6,296 bases of DNA from contig CAIZDF010000090.1 of assembly GCA_903931645.1 (NCBI GenBank), positions 1 through 6,296 of the forward strand, given 5' to 3'. Within the stretch, counting starts at the first letter, position 1, and each line of letters begins with the position of its first letter. The position numbers and the translations under genes are program-made. Shown here in pieces: positions 6,233 through 6,296 of this stretch. The DNA is from an uncultured Tolumonas sp. Its GTDB lineage: Bacteria > Pseudomonadota > Gammaproteobacteria > Enterobacterales > Aeromonadaceae. The notes under the pieces are model-generated. The model did no database searches and was not told the DNA's origin. It saw only the letters and a list, made by a program, of their open reading frames with translations.

Positions 6233-6266
6233 AAAATCCAGAGATCTCCAGTCTCTGGATTTTTTT
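6233..6266 (+). terminator. strong intrinsic terminator at the right end
   Basis: AAAATCCAGAGA (6233-6244) pairs perfectly with TCTCTGGATTTT (6252-6263) across a 7-nt loop. The T-run extends over 6260-6266. It would end transcripts of the 96-residue gene. On the minus strand TTTT follows the stem too, so it may also serve a convergent gene whose 3' end could lie in the last 30 bp of the window. Confidence 0.9.
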
Positions 6267-6296
6267 ATGTTACTTTCTGATGCATTGGCTCGCACC

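Noticed and set aside
6267..6296. Start of a rightward gene (ATG 6267), or the end of a leftward gene in the last 30 bp
   Set aside because: The ATG follows the terminator T-run with no ribosome binding site. Two leftward frames have stop codons here (6270-6272 and 6265-6267), but too little sequence remains to support a gene.

Overview
The window carries the macromolecular-synthesis locus of a gammaproteobacterium. Reading left to right, it holds the 5' part of tsaD on the minus strand, then rpsU-dnaG-rpoD on the plus strand, a tRNA gene with anticodon CAT, and three small unrecognised genes in AT-richer DNA. The predicted S21, DnaG and sigma-70 proteins are close in length and motif positions to the Escherichia coli proteins. 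The sequence divergence, especially in the sigma-70 non-conserved region, argues against Enterobacterales. An Aeromonadales or similar lineage (Tolumonas-like) is my guess from memory and is untested.

Positions 1-815 hold tsaD, read leftwards and cut by the window edge, and the divergent rpsU transcription unit. The rpsU promoter overlaps two palindromic elements. A hairpin sits in the rpsU leader, and an 11-bp hairpin terminator separates rpsU from dnaG. This fits the known design of the operon, in which abundant S21 is uncoupled from scarce primase by partial termination.

Positions 838-4677 hold dnaG (primase) and rpoD (housekeeping sigma factor), separated by about 240 bp rich in signals. 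These are a candidate heat-shock/sigma-70 promoter, a hairpin with a short T-run (possible attenuator), and an rpoD-proximal promoter with a perfect TATAAT but no good -35. Together the three genes link translation initiation, replication priming and transcription initiation.

Positions 4686-4884 hold a hairpin after rpoD, a strong stable-RNA promoter, the tRNA and an intrinsic terminator. The tRNA is almost certainly the AUA-reading tRNA-Ile2 rather than tRNA-Met.

Positions 4930-6296 hold three small genes with good ribosome binding sites but no function I can assign: a very acidic 87-residue protein on the minus strand, then 105- and 96-residue proteins on the plus strand. A structured stretch ending in a strong terminator follows. 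This is the least explained part of the window. I see no phage, transposon, CRISPR or toxin-antitoxin signature and do not claim a new system. The best leads are the acidic protein with its hairpin leader and the regulatory sites around rpsU and rpoD.
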